From contig DBQP01000007.1 of NCBI GenBank assembly GCA_002305265.1, forward strand, positions 1 through 64,000: a DNA stretch of 64,000 nucleotides, given 5' to 3'. Positions 52,169 to 60,800 of this stretch are shown in pieces. The notes under the pieces are model-generated. The model saw nothing but the letters and a program-made list of their open reading frames with translations, made no database searches and had not been told where the DNA came from. Source of the stretch: Prevotellaceae bacterium UBA1391. GTDB lineage: Bacteria; Bacteroidota; Bacteroidia; Bacteroidales; Bacteroidaceae. The position numbers and the translations under genes are program-made. Position 1 is the first letter of the stretch, and each line of letters opens with the position of its first letter.

Positions 52169-53512
52169 ATGATAGATTACAGCGTTTTGCAAGGTAAAAA
52201 GGCGGCTTACTTCACGTTGGGCTGCAAACTGAACTTTGCCGAGACTTCGACCATCGGCGAGCAGCTCAAGGGCTTCGGCGTGAGCACTGCGACGGACGGT
52301 GAGTCGGCAGATTTGTGCCTCATCAATACGTGTTCCGTGACGGAGACGGCGGACCACAAATGCCGTCAGGCCATTCACAAACTGGTCAAGGAGAATCCGG
52401 AAGCCTACGTCGTCGTCTTCGGATGCTACGCGCAGTTGCAGCCTCAGTTGCTGGCAGACATCCCGGGCGTTGACCTGGTGGTCGGTGCGGAGCATAAGGG
52501 ACAGCTCATCGAACTGATACAGGAAGGCATGTCGGGCAGCGGCGAACTGGAGGCGCATCGCCTGACAGTGGCGACGGCAGACATCCGGACGTTTGTGCCA
52601 AGTTGCAGCCGTGGCGACCGAACGCGCTATTTCCTGAAGGTGCAGGACGGCTGCAATTACTATTGTACGTACTGCACGATTCCCAAAGCCCGCGGGCGAA
52701 GCCGCAACGGCAGCATCGAATCGCTGGTGGAGCAGGCGCGGGGTGTGGCGGCGGAAGGCGGCCGGGAGATTGTCATTACGGGTGTGAACATCGGAGACTT
52801 CGGGCACTCGACGGGCGAGACTTTCTTTGATCTCGTGCGGGCGCTAGACGAGGTGGAGGGCATCGAGCGCTACCGCATCTCGTCGATTGAGCCCAACCTG
52901 CTGACCGACGACATCATTGAATATGTGGCGCGCTCGCGTGCCTTCATGCCGCACTTCCACATCCCGCTACAGAGTGGAAGCGATGAAGTGCTGCAGCTGA
53001 TGCGCCGTCGGTATGACACGTCGCTGTTCCGTCGCAAGATAGAGCGCATCAAGGAACTCCTGCCGGAGGCTTTCATCGGTGTCGACGTGATGACAGGATG
53101 CAGGGGTGAGCGCCCGGAGTTTTTTGAGGCGGCCTATCGTTTCATCGAGTCGCTGCCGGTGACACAGTTGCACGTGTTCCCCTACTCGGAGCGCCCAGGC
53201 ACGAAGGCGCTGGACATCGATTACGTGGTGCCGAACGAAGAGAAAAAGGAGCGGAGCAAGAGGCTGCTGGAACTGAGTGCGCAAAAGACGCACGACTTCT
53301 ATGCGTCGTTCATCGGCCAGGAACGTCCGGTGCTGTTCGAGCATGCGCCGAAAGGCCGCCGCATGCACGGGTTTACGGACAATTACATCCGTGTGGAGGT
53401 AGACAATCACCCTCTGCTCGACGGTCGGATTCTGCCCGTGATGCTGGGGGACTTCAACCGCAAGGGGGATGCCCTGGTGGGGCAGTTGCCACCGGATGCG
53501 ATGGACGTGTAG
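52169..53512 (+). CDS. mtaB: tRNA t6A37 methylthiotransferase
   Basis: Radical-SAM enzyme adding a methylthio group to t6A37 of tRNA; 447 aa. The N-terminal MTTase domain has FTLGCKLNFAETSTIG, CLINTCSVTETADHKC and VVFGCYAQLQPQ (the three cysteines of the auxiliary cluster). The radical-SAM cluster is Cys162-x3-Cys166-x2-Cys169 in GCNYYCTYCTIPKARGRSRN. The C-terminal TRAM domain is in the last 60 residues. The ATG follows the -7 box by 5 bp; the family start agrees with this position, so a leaderless mRNA is predicted. Confidence 0.95.
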   Translation: MIDYSVLQGKKAAYFTLGCKLNFAETSTIGEQLKGFGVSTATDGESADLCLINTCSVTETADHKCRQAIHKLVKENPEAYVVVFGCYAQLQPQLLADIPGVDLVVGAEHKGQLIELIQEGMSGSGELEAHRLTVATADIRTFVPSCSRGDRTRYFLKVQDGCNYYCTYCTIPKARGRSRNGSIESLVEQARGVAAEGGREIVITGVNIGDFGHSTGETFFDLVRALDEVEGIERYRISSIEPNLLTDDIIEYVARSRAFMPHFHIPLQSGSDEVLQLMRRRYDTSLFRRKIERIKELLPEAFIGVDVMTGCRGERPEFFEAAYRFIESLPVTQLHVFPYSERPGTKALDIDYVVPNEEKKERSKRLLELSAQKTHDFYASFIGQERPVLFEHAPKGRRMHGFTDNYIRVEVDNHPLLDGRILPVMLGDFNRKGDALVGQLPPDAMDV

Positions 53513-53693
53513 GTGGAAACAAACGGAGGCAGTAAGTGGCGACGCCGATGGTGAGGAGGTGCAGACTGGCGGCGCGTTTGGTTTTCTTGCCCGGTGCACG
53601 GTTTTACACCCCAATGCATCGAATTGGTGTGCGCAAGGCACAGCCCAGAGAGATTCAATGATACCATTTTCAACGAAAAAGTAAGAATAAAGA

Positions 53694-54719
53694 GTGCTTT
53701 CAGTAGTCATACTCAACTGGAACGGTGCGGAGATGATGCGCCGCTATTTGCCTTCGGTGTTGCGGTGCAGCACGATGGAAGGTGTGGAGGTGGTCGTGGC
53801 GGACAATGCCTCGACGGATGATTCCGTGGAGATGCTTCGGCGCGACTTCCCGCAGGTGCGTCTGATACAGCTTGACCAGAACTATGGTTTTGCGGAGGGA
53901 TACAACCGTGCGTTGGCGCAATTGCCTGACTCGGCATACTATCTGTTGCTCAACAGCGATGTGGAGGTGCGCCAGGAGGGTTGGTTGAGACCGATGCTGC
54001 AATATATGGATGCGCATCCGGAATGTGCGGCATGTCAGCCCAAGTTGCTCAGTCTGCGCAATCCGCAGAACTTTGAATACGCGGGGGCAGCTGGAGGTTA
54101 CCTCGACTGTTTTGGCTATCCCTATTGCCGAGGACGCGTGATGCAGACGGTGGAGAAGGATGAGGGGCAGTATGACGAGGTGCGTCCGCTGCTTTGGGCA
54201 ACGGGCGCTGCGCTGCTGGTGCGCGCAGAAGACTTTCGGGAAGCTGGCGGACTGGATGGCCGCTTCTTTGCACACATGGAGGAAATCGACCTGTGTTGGC
54301 GACTGCGGCTGATGGGGCGCTCAATCGTGTGCGTTTCTGCTTCGACGGCCTACCATCTCGGAGGCGCCACACTGGAGCAGGGCAACCCGCGGAAAACTTT
54401 TTTCAATTTCCGTAACTCTTTGATGATGCTTTACAAGAATTTGTCGGATGAGCGCCTCTCCGCTGTGATGGGTTGGCGCAAGGTGCTCGACTATGTGGCC
54501 GCGCTGCAATTCCTGCTCAAGCGGGACTGGGCGAATGCGAAGGCTGTGTTTCGTGCACGGCGTGAATTTCTGCGGATTCGACCGCAATTGGAAGCGGATC
54601 GTCGGCGCATTCAGCAGCGTGCCGGTAAACATGATGGTCGATTGCTCGCGCCATACAGTATTCTGTGGCAGTACTATGTTCGTGGACGCAAGACGTTTTC
54701 GTCTTTGCCGCAAGGCTGA
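53694..54719 (+). CDS. Family 2 glycosyltransferase, rhamnosyltransferase-like
   Basis: GT-A enzyme of 341 aa: LSVVILNWNGAEMMRRYLPS, VVVADNASTDDSVEML, QNYGFAEGYNRALAQLPDS, and YLLLNSDVEVRQEGWL with the DxD-like NSDVEV metal site. A C-terminal RNSLMMLYKNLSD motif is typical of the rhamnosyl or galactosyl GT2 subgroup; the acceptor is unknown. The only usable start is GTG at 53694: an in-frame TAA lies 6 bp upstream and the next ATG falls inside the fold. The 181-bp gap before it shows no other signal. Confidence 0.88.
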   Translation: MLSVVILNWNGAEMMRRYLPSVLRCSTMEGVEVVVADNASTDDSVEMLRRDFPQVRLIQLDQNYGFAEGYNRALAQLPDSAYYLLLNSDVEVRQEGWLRPMLQYMDAHPECAACQPKLLSLRNPQNFEYAGAAGGYLDCFGYPYCRGRVMQTVEKDEGQYDEVRPLLWATGAALLVRAEDFREAGGLDGRFFAHMEEIDLCWRLRLMGRSIVCVSASTAYHLGGATLEQGNPRKTFFNFRNSLMMLYKNLSDERLSAVMGWRKVLDYVAALQFLLKRDWANAKAVFRARREFLRIRPQLEADRRRIQQRAGKHDGRLLAPYSILWQYYVRGRKTFSSLPQG

Positions 54720-54828
54720 CCGCAGTTTCTGCGGATGCGCTTCCGTCGTTTTCAGTCTGCGGAGATTCTTACCCAGCAAAAAAGCGATTTCTTTGTTGCA
54801 ACGCGATAGAAAATTCGTGTTTTTGTCG

Positions 54829-54836
54829 TATCTTTG
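54829..54836 (+). promoter_or_regulatory. -7 element of phoH
   Basis: TATCTTTG matches TAnnTTTG, 62 bp before the phoH ATG; no TTG at the expected spacing. Confidence 0.5.
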
Positions 54837-54898
54837 CAGCAAGAATTCATCTAAAATAGTTTCAAATTCCCAACATTCACACCTCTAATTGCAAGTAC

Positions 54899-55912
54899 AT
54901 GATAGAAAAGCATCTCGTGCTGGACGACGTTGACCTACGTACCTTCTATGGTGTAAACAATATCCACCTGCAAATGCTGAAATCGCTCTATCCCAAATTG
55001 CGGATTATGGCGCGTGGAAACATCATCAAAGTATTGGGCGACGAACTGGAAATGTGTGCGTTTGAGGAGAATATCGGGAAGATGAAAGCGCACTGCGCCA
55101 AATACAACTCGCTGGACGAGGAGGTGATTCTTAGCATCGTGAAAGGGCAGAAGACGAAGCAAGACGCCAGCGAGGACGGCAACGTCATCTGCTACAGCGT
55201 CAGCGGCAAGCCCATTCAACCGCGCAGTGAGAACCAGTTGAAACTTGTCGACTCGTATCGAACGAACGACATGCTCTTTGCGATTGGGCCGGCGGGAAGT
55301 GGCAAAACCTACATCAGCATCGCACTGGCGGTGCGCGCATTGAAAAATAAGGAGATTCGCAAGATTATCTTGTCGCGCCCCGCTGTTGAGGCAGGAGAGA
55401 AGCTCGGCTTCCTTCCGGGCGACATGAAAGAAAAAATCGACCCCTATCTGCAGCCGCTCTACGACGCCCTGCAGGATATGATTCCTGCGCAGAAACTGAA
55501 TGAATATATGGAAACGAATGTCATTCAGATAGCGCCGCTGGCTTTTATGCGCGGCAGGACGCTGAATGATGCGGTCGTCATCCTGGATGAGGCGCAGAAC
55601 ACGACAACCCAGCAGATCAAGATGTTTCTGACCCGCATGGGGCAGAACACGAAGATGATCGTGACGGGCGACCTCACCCAGATCGACCTTCCGCATTCCG
55701 TTCGCTCCGGTCTGCTGCAAGCCACTCAGGTGCTGTCCGAAGTCGACGGAATCTCCTTTGTGCAAATGAGCGAGAAAGACATTGTGCGTCATCGCCTCGT
55801 CACGCGAATTGTGAATGCGTACGACGCATTCGACAAGGCGGAGGCAGAACGCAAACAACGCGAAAAAGAACTGAAGAAGCAGGCAACGGATCAGCTTCAG
55901 TCTGCACTCTGA
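54899..55912 (+). CDS. phoH: PhoH family ATPase
   Basis: Cytosolic PhoH-like P-loop protein, 337 aa. The N-terminal KH-like region (about 20-75, LYPKLRIMARGNIIKVLGDE) precedes the ATPase with IGPAGSGKTYISIALAVRA (Walker A Lys136), SRPAVEAGEKLGFLPGD and DAVVILDEAQNTTTQQIK (Walker B), then VTGDLTQIDLPHSVRSGL. The C-terminus is charged and helical. PhoH-type proteins are linked to RNA metabolism or ribosome maturation; the exact role is unknown. Confidence 0.93.
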   Translation: MIEKHLVLDDVDLRTFYGVNNIHLQMLKSLYPKLRIMARGNIIKVLGDELEMCAFEENIGKMKAHCAKYNSLDEEVILSIVKGQKTKQDASEDGNVICYSVSGKPIQPRSENQLKLVDSYRTNDMLFAIGPAGSGKTYISIALAVRALKNKEIRKIILSRPAVEAGEKLGFLPGDMKEKIDPYLQPLYDALQDMIPAQKLNEYMETNVIQIAPLAFMRGRTLNDAVVILDEAQNTTTQQIKMFLTRMGQNTKMIVTGDLTQIDLPHSVRSGLLQATQVLSEVDGISFVQMSEKDIVRHRLVTRIVNAYDAFDKAEAERKQREKELKKQATDQLQSAL

Positions 55913-55980
55913 CAGAAATGTGAGAGGTTCGCTCATCCAATTCCGTTTCCCCTTCGTCCTTTTGTATTCACACGTTGTAC

Positions 55981-56178
55981 GTTTTTCCGCTGCGTACCCG
56001 CTGATACAACCACAGCCCGCCGGAGCATCGCCTTTGCTTGGCTGTTGATACAACCGCAGCTCACAGAAACTATTCCGCTGCGTACCCGCTGATACAACCA
56101 CAGCCCGCCGGAGCATCGCCTCTGCTTGGCTGTTGATACAACCGCAGCTCACAGAAACTATTCCGCTGCGTGGCCGCT
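55981..56178 (+). repeat. 88-bp tandem repeat (4 x 22 bp)
   Basis: Two 88-bp units with a flanking partial unit cover nine 22-bp steps. GATACAACC recurs every 44 bp (56003, 56047, 56091, 56135), and TTCCGCTGCG recurs every 88 bp (55985, 56073, 56161). Half-units 1 and 3 agree at most positions, while 2 and 4 agree at fewer, so the basic step seems to be 22 bp. It lies in the 341-bp gap 55913-56253 between phoH and purC, which holds no gene. Confidence 0.88.
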
Positions 56179-56253
56179 GTGGAATCGCTGCTGACTGGTT
56201 GTTTTGTATTTTCATGGAGAATATTGTGCATACCCGTTAAATCAATAATAAGA

Positions 56254-57201
56254 ATGAAAGCCCTTACTCGTACCGACTTCAACTTCCCAGGTCAAGTTGA
56301 CGTCTATCACGGCAAAGTCCGCGACGTTTACAACATCAACAACGACATCATGGTCATGGTGGCCACGGACCGCATTTCAGCCTTCGACGTTGTTCTTCCA
56401 AAGGGAATCCCCTTCAAGGGACAGGTGCTCAACCAAATCGCCGCGTCGTTTCTGGACGCTTCGAAAGACATCGTGCCTAACTGGAAACTTGCGACGCCAG
56501 ACCCAATGGTTACGGTCGGTCTCAAATGTGAGGGATTTCGCGTGGAAATGATCATTCGCGGCTACCTCACGGGCAGCGCATGGCGCGAGTATCAGGTTGG
56601 ATGCCGCGAGATTTGTGGCGTGGCGCTGCCTGATGGAATGCGCGAGAACGAGAAGTTCCCACACCCGATCATCACACCGACGACCAAGGCTGACGCCGGA
56701 CACGACGAGAACATTTCGAAGGAAGAAATCATCGAGCAAGGACTTGTCAGCCGTGAGGACTATGAGAAAATGGAGGAATACACGTATGCGCTCTTTGATC
56801 TCGGCACTCAGATGGCGGCGGAGAAAGGGTTGATTCTCGTCGACACGAAGTATGAGTTCGGCAAGCGCGACGGAAAAGTTTACCTCATCGACGAAGTTCA
56901 CACCCCCGATTCCTCTCGCTATTTCTATGCCGAGGGCTATGAAGAGAAGTTCGTCAAAGGTGAGCCGCAGCGTCAGCTCTCCAAGGAGTTTGTGCGTCAG
57001 TGGCTCATCGAGCACGATTTCATGAATCAGCCTGGCCAGACGATGCCTGAGATGACCGACGAGTTCGTCGACAGCATTTCCGATCGCTACATCGAACTCT
57101 ACGAGCACATCGTCGGTCAGTCCTTCGTCAAGGCCTCCGAGGCCGATGATCTGGCTGAGCGCATCGAGCGCAATGTCGTTGACTGCCTTGCGCACCTCTG
57201 A
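56254..57201 (+). CDS. purC: SAICAR synthetase (phosphoribosylaminoimidazole-succinocarboxamide synthase)
   Basis: Ligates aspartate to CAIR with ATP in purine synthesis; 315 aa, the longer Bacteroidota-type enzyme. It begins MKALTRTDFNFPGQVDVYHG, continues with GKVRDVYNINNDIMVMVATD and ISAFDVVLPKGIPFKGQV (family signature), IIRGYLTGSAWREYQ, then DTKYEFGKRDGKVYLIDEVH and TPDSSRYFYAEGYEEKF. ATG 56254 chosen; the longer frame begins in the tandem repeat. Confidence 0.95.
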   Translation: MKALTRTDFNFPGQVDVYHGKVRDVYNINNDIMVMVATDRISAFDVVLPKGIPFKGQVLNQIAASFLDASKDIVPNWKLATPDPMVTVGLKCEGFRVEMIIRGYLTGSAWREYQVGCREICGVALPDGMRENEKFPHPIITPTTKADAGHDENISKEEIIEQGLVSREDYEKMEEYTYALFDLGTQMAAEKGLILVDTKYEFGKRDGKVYLIDEVHTPDSSRYFYAEGYEEKFVKGEPQRQLSKEFVRQWLIEHDFMNQPGQTMPEMTDEFVDSISDRYIELYEHIVGQSFVKASEADDLAERIERNVVDCLAHL

Positions 57202-57241
57202 TCAGCGTTTTGTCCCCGCACTGCAAATGTAGAAAGATTGC

Positions 57242-57296
57242 AAGGGGTCCACTATGACGTCCGCTGTTGCGGGCGCCAGGTGGACCCCTTTTTGCA
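57242..57296 (+). terminator. Terminator of purC
   Basis: AAGGGGTCCAC (57242-57252) pairs with GTGGACCCCTT (57280-57290), followed by TTTTGC. The remaining gap up to 57592 holds no gene; it is a C/T-rich stretch without other clear signals. Confidence 0.8.
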
Positions 57297-57592
57297 TTCC
57301 GTTCTTCTCCTCCGGTGTCCTTTCTCCGTGCTTGCAGTAATCAATCGTTGCACTCCCTGCATGAATGTCTTTCGTCCAGCGCAGCCTGTTTCTTCGCGTT
57401 GAGCACGTTGGATTCTCCTCAGGACCCTCCTTGGATACCTCTGGAAACCATCATGGATGCGCATGGAGCATCATCGATTCTTTCCCCCATCATTTCTAAC
57501 TCATCTTCTCAATCATATTGGAACGCACGACCGATGGACGTCCGGATGACTTCCGGATGGTTGTCCTCCTCCGTTCCATCCTTCCTTTTCCC

Positions 57593-58348
57593 ATGTCCGA
57601 CTACGCGCAAGAAGCCATCAAGCCCTATGGTGACGCCCAGGGCAGCAAGCGAAGTCAGGTGGAGACCATGTTCAACCGCATTGCGCACTCCTACGACCTG
57701 CTCAACCATACGCTTTCGCTCGGCATCGACCGCATCTGGCGGCGCAATGCCATCCGTCACCTCAAGACGCTCACGTCAGCCCAACCGCCCCGGCGCATTC
57801 TCGACGTTGCCACTGGAACGGGCGATCTGACCCTGCTGGCCTATCGTGAGCTTCGCCCTCAGCACATCGACGGCGTCGACATCTCTTCCGAGATGATGGC
57901 CGTCGGACGTGAGAAAGTGGCGAAAGCCCGTCTTTCCGAGGTCGTCGACTTCCATTTGCAGGACTGCTCGGCCATGACGTTTCCGTCGCAAACTTTCGAT
58001 GCCGTCATCTCGGCCTTTGCCTTGCGCAACTTTCAGTATCTCGACGAATGCCTGGTTGAAATCAGACGGGTGATGAAGCCAGGAAGTCCGCTTGTCGCCA
58101 TCGACCTCTGCACGCCCGTCGCGTTTCCCATGCGTCAGCTCTTCTGGATCTATCAGCGCTGCGTCATGCCCCTCATCGGACGCTTCATCTCGCATGACAA
58201 CCACGCCTACGTCTATCTGCCGCAGACGATGGCTGCCATCCCTCAAGCCGCCGACATGACGGCCATTTTCCGTCGCGCCGGCTTCACCCACACGGCCTAT
58301 CGTCGTTTGCTCTTCGGCATGTGCATCCGCTATTCCGCACAGGCCTGA
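57593..58348 (+). CDS. menG: Demethylmenaquinone methyltransferase
   Basis: SAM-dependent C-methyltransferase of the UbiE/MenG family, last step of menaquinone synthesis; 251 aa. Motifs: MFNRIAHSYDLLNHTLSLGI (UbiE signature 1), ILDVATGTGDLTLLAYR (SAM-binding), DGVDISSEMMAVGREK and ISAFALRNFQYLDECL. ATG 57593 chosen from MSDYAQEAIKPYG. It precedes aroE, 59 bp away, linking the menaquinone and shikimate genes. Confidence 0.93.
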   Translation: MSDYAQEAIKPYGDAQGSKRSQVETMFNRIAHSYDLLNHTLSLGIDRIWRRNAIRHLKTLTSAQPPRRILDVATGTGDLTLLAYRELRPQHIDGVDISSEMMAVGREKVAKARLSEVVDFHLQDCSAMTFPSQTFDAVISAFALRNFQYLDECLVEIRRVMKPGSPLVAIDLCTPVAFPMRQLFWIYQRCVMPLIGRFISHDNHAYVYLPQTMAAIPQAADMTAIFRRAGFTHTAYRRLLFGMCIRYSAQA

Positions 58349-58407
58349 CCCATTTTTCCCTCTCAACGGGGCGGCACCGCCACCCGACTTCATTCCTCTA
58401 TTCTCTC

Positions 58408-59151
58408 ATGGAACAATACGGACTCATCGGCTATCCGCTCGGCCACTCCTTCTCCCGCTCTTTCTTTCAAGACAAATTCCAGAGCGAGGGCATCGAAGCG
58501 GAATACATCAACTTCGAGATTCCCGACATCGACCGCATCTTGGAAGTGCTCGACGCTCACCCCGACCTGCGCGGCTTCAACGTGACCATCCCCTACAAGC
58601 AGAAAATCATTCCCTATCTTGACGAGGTGAGCCGCGAAGCCCGCGAGATAGGTGCCGTCAATGTGGTGAAGGTGGTCAACCGGGGCGGCTCACGCCAGCT
58701 CATCGGCTACAATTCCGATGTCATTGGTTTCCGCAACTCCATCGAGCCCTTGCTGCGTCCACACCATCGCCGTGCCCTCATTCTCGGCACGGGTGGTGCG
58801 AGCCGCGCCGTCCACTATGCGCTTCAGCGTCAGCTGGGCATCGAGACCGTGTTTGTATCCCGCTACGAGCGTCCCGGAACGGTCACCTATGACCACATCA
58901 CGGCAGAGACGATGAGCGACTATCCCCTCATCGTCAACACCACGCCGCTGGGCATGTATCCCCATGTCGACGAATGTCCGCCATTGCCCTACGAGGCCAT
59001 GACGTCCGACCATCTGCTCTTCGACCTCATCTACAATCCTGAGCGCACGCGCTTCATGAACCGTGGGGCTGCGCAGGGCGCGGCAGTCAAAAACGGGCTC
59101 GAGATGCTGCTGCTGCAGGCCATCGCCTCTTGGACATACTGGAATGAGTAA
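58408..59151 (+). CDS. aroE: Shikimate dehydrogenase
   Basis: NADPH-dependent reduction of 3-dehydroshikimate; 247 aa, a compact form. Motifs: YGLIGYPLGHSFSRSFFQDK (shikimate-binding Ser), GFNVTIPYKQKIIPYLDE (catalytic Lys), ALILGTGGASRAVHYAL (NADP loop) and LIVNTTPLGMYPHVDECP. ATG at 58408. Its stop overlaps the start of the alpha/beta hydrolase gene by 8 bp. Chorismate from this pathway also feeds menaquinone, matching the menG neighbour. Confidence 0.94.
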   Translation: MEQYGLIGYPLGHSFSRSFFQDKFQSEGIEAEYINFEIPDIDRILEVLDAHPDLRGFNVTIPYKQKIIPYLDEVSREAREIGAVNVVKVVNRGGSRQLIGYNSDVIGFRNSIEPLLRPHHRRALILGTGGASRAVHYALQRQLGIETVFVSRYERPGTVTYDHITAETMSDYPLIVNTTPLGMYPHVDECPPLPYEAMTSDHLLFDLIYNPERTRFMNRGAAQGAAVKNGLEMLLLQAIASWTYWNE

Positions 59152-60310
59152 GGCCGCATCCACCCGTCGCCCCCAGCGCCCCGCAGCTGCCAGCTCCGCG
59201 TCGTCCCGCGGGCGAGCGTCGTCGCGTCCGGCAGCGGCGTCCGACGCACCGTCCGGTCGCCAGCCGGCGCATGCCCGACGCGCCTCGCGCCTCCTCCGCA
59301 AGTTCCTCATCCATCTCTGCACCATGATGTTCTTCCTGCTCCTCTTCCTGCTCCTGTCCATCAGTGGCTTCATCTATTACAAGGCGGTCGGCCCCAATCT
59401 CAGTCGGCGCGCCGCCCACAACGTGAGCACGCTCACCGAGCCGGAAGCACTCGACGAGATGTATTCGCTCTATCCCCACCTGCGCCGTTGGCTCGTGGAG
59501 CGGAAGTCGCACGGACAGTGGCGCTCCACCACGCTCACGACCCCCGACAACGTCCGCCTGCATGCATACGTCGTCCCGGCCGACCGCCCCACGCGGCGCA
59601 CCGTCATCCTCATCCACGGCTATCGCAGCCAGGCCGTGGAGATGCTTCATCTCGCCTACCTCTATCACCATCAGCTCCACTTCAATGTCGTCATGCCCGA
59701 CCTGCGCGCCCATGGCCACAGCCAAGGCAGCGCCATCGGCTTCGGCTATACCGATGCAGCCGACGTGCGCCTGTGGATGCACCATGCCGACTCGCTTTTC
59801 CGCCCGGAGCACGGCGAACACACGCAGATGGTCATCCACGGCCTGTCGATGGGTGCAGCCACAGCCATGTTCGTGGCCGGCCAGCCGCAGCCGCCCTACG
59901 TGAAGGCCTATGTCGAGGACTGTGGCTACAGCTCCGTCGACGCTGAGCTCACCTACATGCTGCGCCGCGACTATTTCCTCCCACGCTTCCCCTTCATCCC
60001 ACTGGCCAGCCTCATCTGCCGCTGGCAGCAAGGCTGGAGCTTTCAGGAGGCCTCCTGCGTGGAGAGCCTGCGCCGCGCGCGTGCCCCCATGCTCTTCATC
60101 CACGGTACGGCCGACCGCTACGTGCCATCGCACATGGTACACGAACTCTATGCAGCCAAACCGCATCAGAAGGAGATTTGGGAAGTGCCCGAAGTCACGC
60201 ACGGACGTGCCTACCACGACTATCCCGCCGACTACGAGCGCCGCGTCAGCCGTTTCCTCGACCAATATCTTTATATGGAAGAAACTGCCGGCAGCGTGTC
60301 ATTTCAATAA
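59144..60310 (+). CDS. Membrane-anchored alpha/beta hydrolase
   Basis: A 388-aa protein with an Ala/Ser/Arg-rich N-terminus of about 55 residues, one transmembrane segment (about 65-85, MMFFLLLFLLLSISGFIYY), then an alpha/beta-hydrolase domain. Catalytic motifs: TVILIHGYRSQAVEM (oxyanion loop), VIHGLSMGAATAMF (nucleophile Ser235), FIHGTADRYVPSHMV (acid loop) and VTHGRAYHDYP (His). It resembles the YqkD/FrsA-like hydrolases of unknown substrate. The ATG at 59144 overlaps the aroE stop. Confidence 0.88.
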   Translation: MSKAASTRRPQRPAAASSASSRGRASSRPAAASDAPSGRQPAHARRASRLLRKFLIHLCTMMFFLLLFLLLSISGFIYYKAVGPNLSRRAAHNVSTLTEPEALDEMYSLYPHLRRWLVERKSHGQWRSTTLTTPDNVRLHAYVVPADRPTRRTVILIHGYRSQAVEMLHLAYLYHHQLHFNVVMPDLRAHGHSQGSAIGFGYTDAADVRLWMHHADSLFRPEHGEHTQMVIHGLSMGAATAMFVAGQPQPPYVKAYVEDCGYSSVDAELTYMLRRDYFLPRFPFIPLASLICRWQQGWSFQEASCVESLRRARAPMLFIHGTADRYVPSHMVHELYAAKPHQKEIWEVPEVTHGRAYHDYPADYERRVSRFLDQYLYMEETAGSVSFQ

Positions 60311-60317
60311 TTTTATT

Positions 60318-60325
60318 TATCTTTG
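60318..60325 (+). promoter_or_regulatory. Orphan -7 element
   Basis: TATCTTTG, a match to TAnnTTTG, begins 8 bp after the hydrolase stop and 476 bp before the TPM gene ATG. No TTG is found at -33. No reading frame directly follows; a transcript from here would contain array copy 6. Confidence 0.4.
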
Positions 60326-60527
60326 CATCAGACGCCGTTCGCATCAGCGCATCGCCCCACAGCGGGCCGTTGCGGCGGTGCATGCCCACTGTGGGATGAT
60401 TGCTTCGCCCTGTGCCGACGTAGCACCGGTGCTGCCCAATCGATGCGCATCCGCCTCATCTGCCCTCCGCGCGAATCGCAGGCGACGACCTGCGCCGCGT
60501 CAGCCGCTCTTTTTCATCTTCCATCGC

Positions 60528-60581
60528 GAAGGCCTTCTACATGCATCACGAAGGCCTTCCCGACGCCGCGGAAAGGCCTTC
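60528..60581 (+). repeat. GAAGGCCTTC triple array, copy 6
   Basis: Units at 60528 and 60550 (perfect) and 60572 (first base A), period 22 bp. It is in the 490-bp gap 60311-60800 between the alpha/beta hydrolase and the TPM gene, 219 bp before the latter. The gap has no gene that I can support; an orphan -7 element lies at 60318. Confidence 0.88.
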
Positions 60582-60800
60582 CCATTTTCCAAAGCTTGTC
60601 GGACGGCTTTTCGGTTCACGCGCATGCCGGGCGGCGAGAGTGAGGCAGCAGCGGAGCATGGACACACGCATAGGCCGACGGGCTGGGCCAGCGGGCGATG
60701 TTTGGACGCCATTTCGGGCTGGCCAACGAAAAAAAATCGTCGTGCAGGTGATAGAATCCGGCCAACGGCTGCTCTATATTAATAAAAACGAGAACGTGTT

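Noticed and set aside
9317..60581. Small peptides repeating REGLR/RRPS/KAF motifs from frames through the palindrome arrays
   Set aside because: The 22-bp period changes frame at each unit, and the peptides arise on both strands wherever the palindrome occurs; these are translations of a non-coding repeat.
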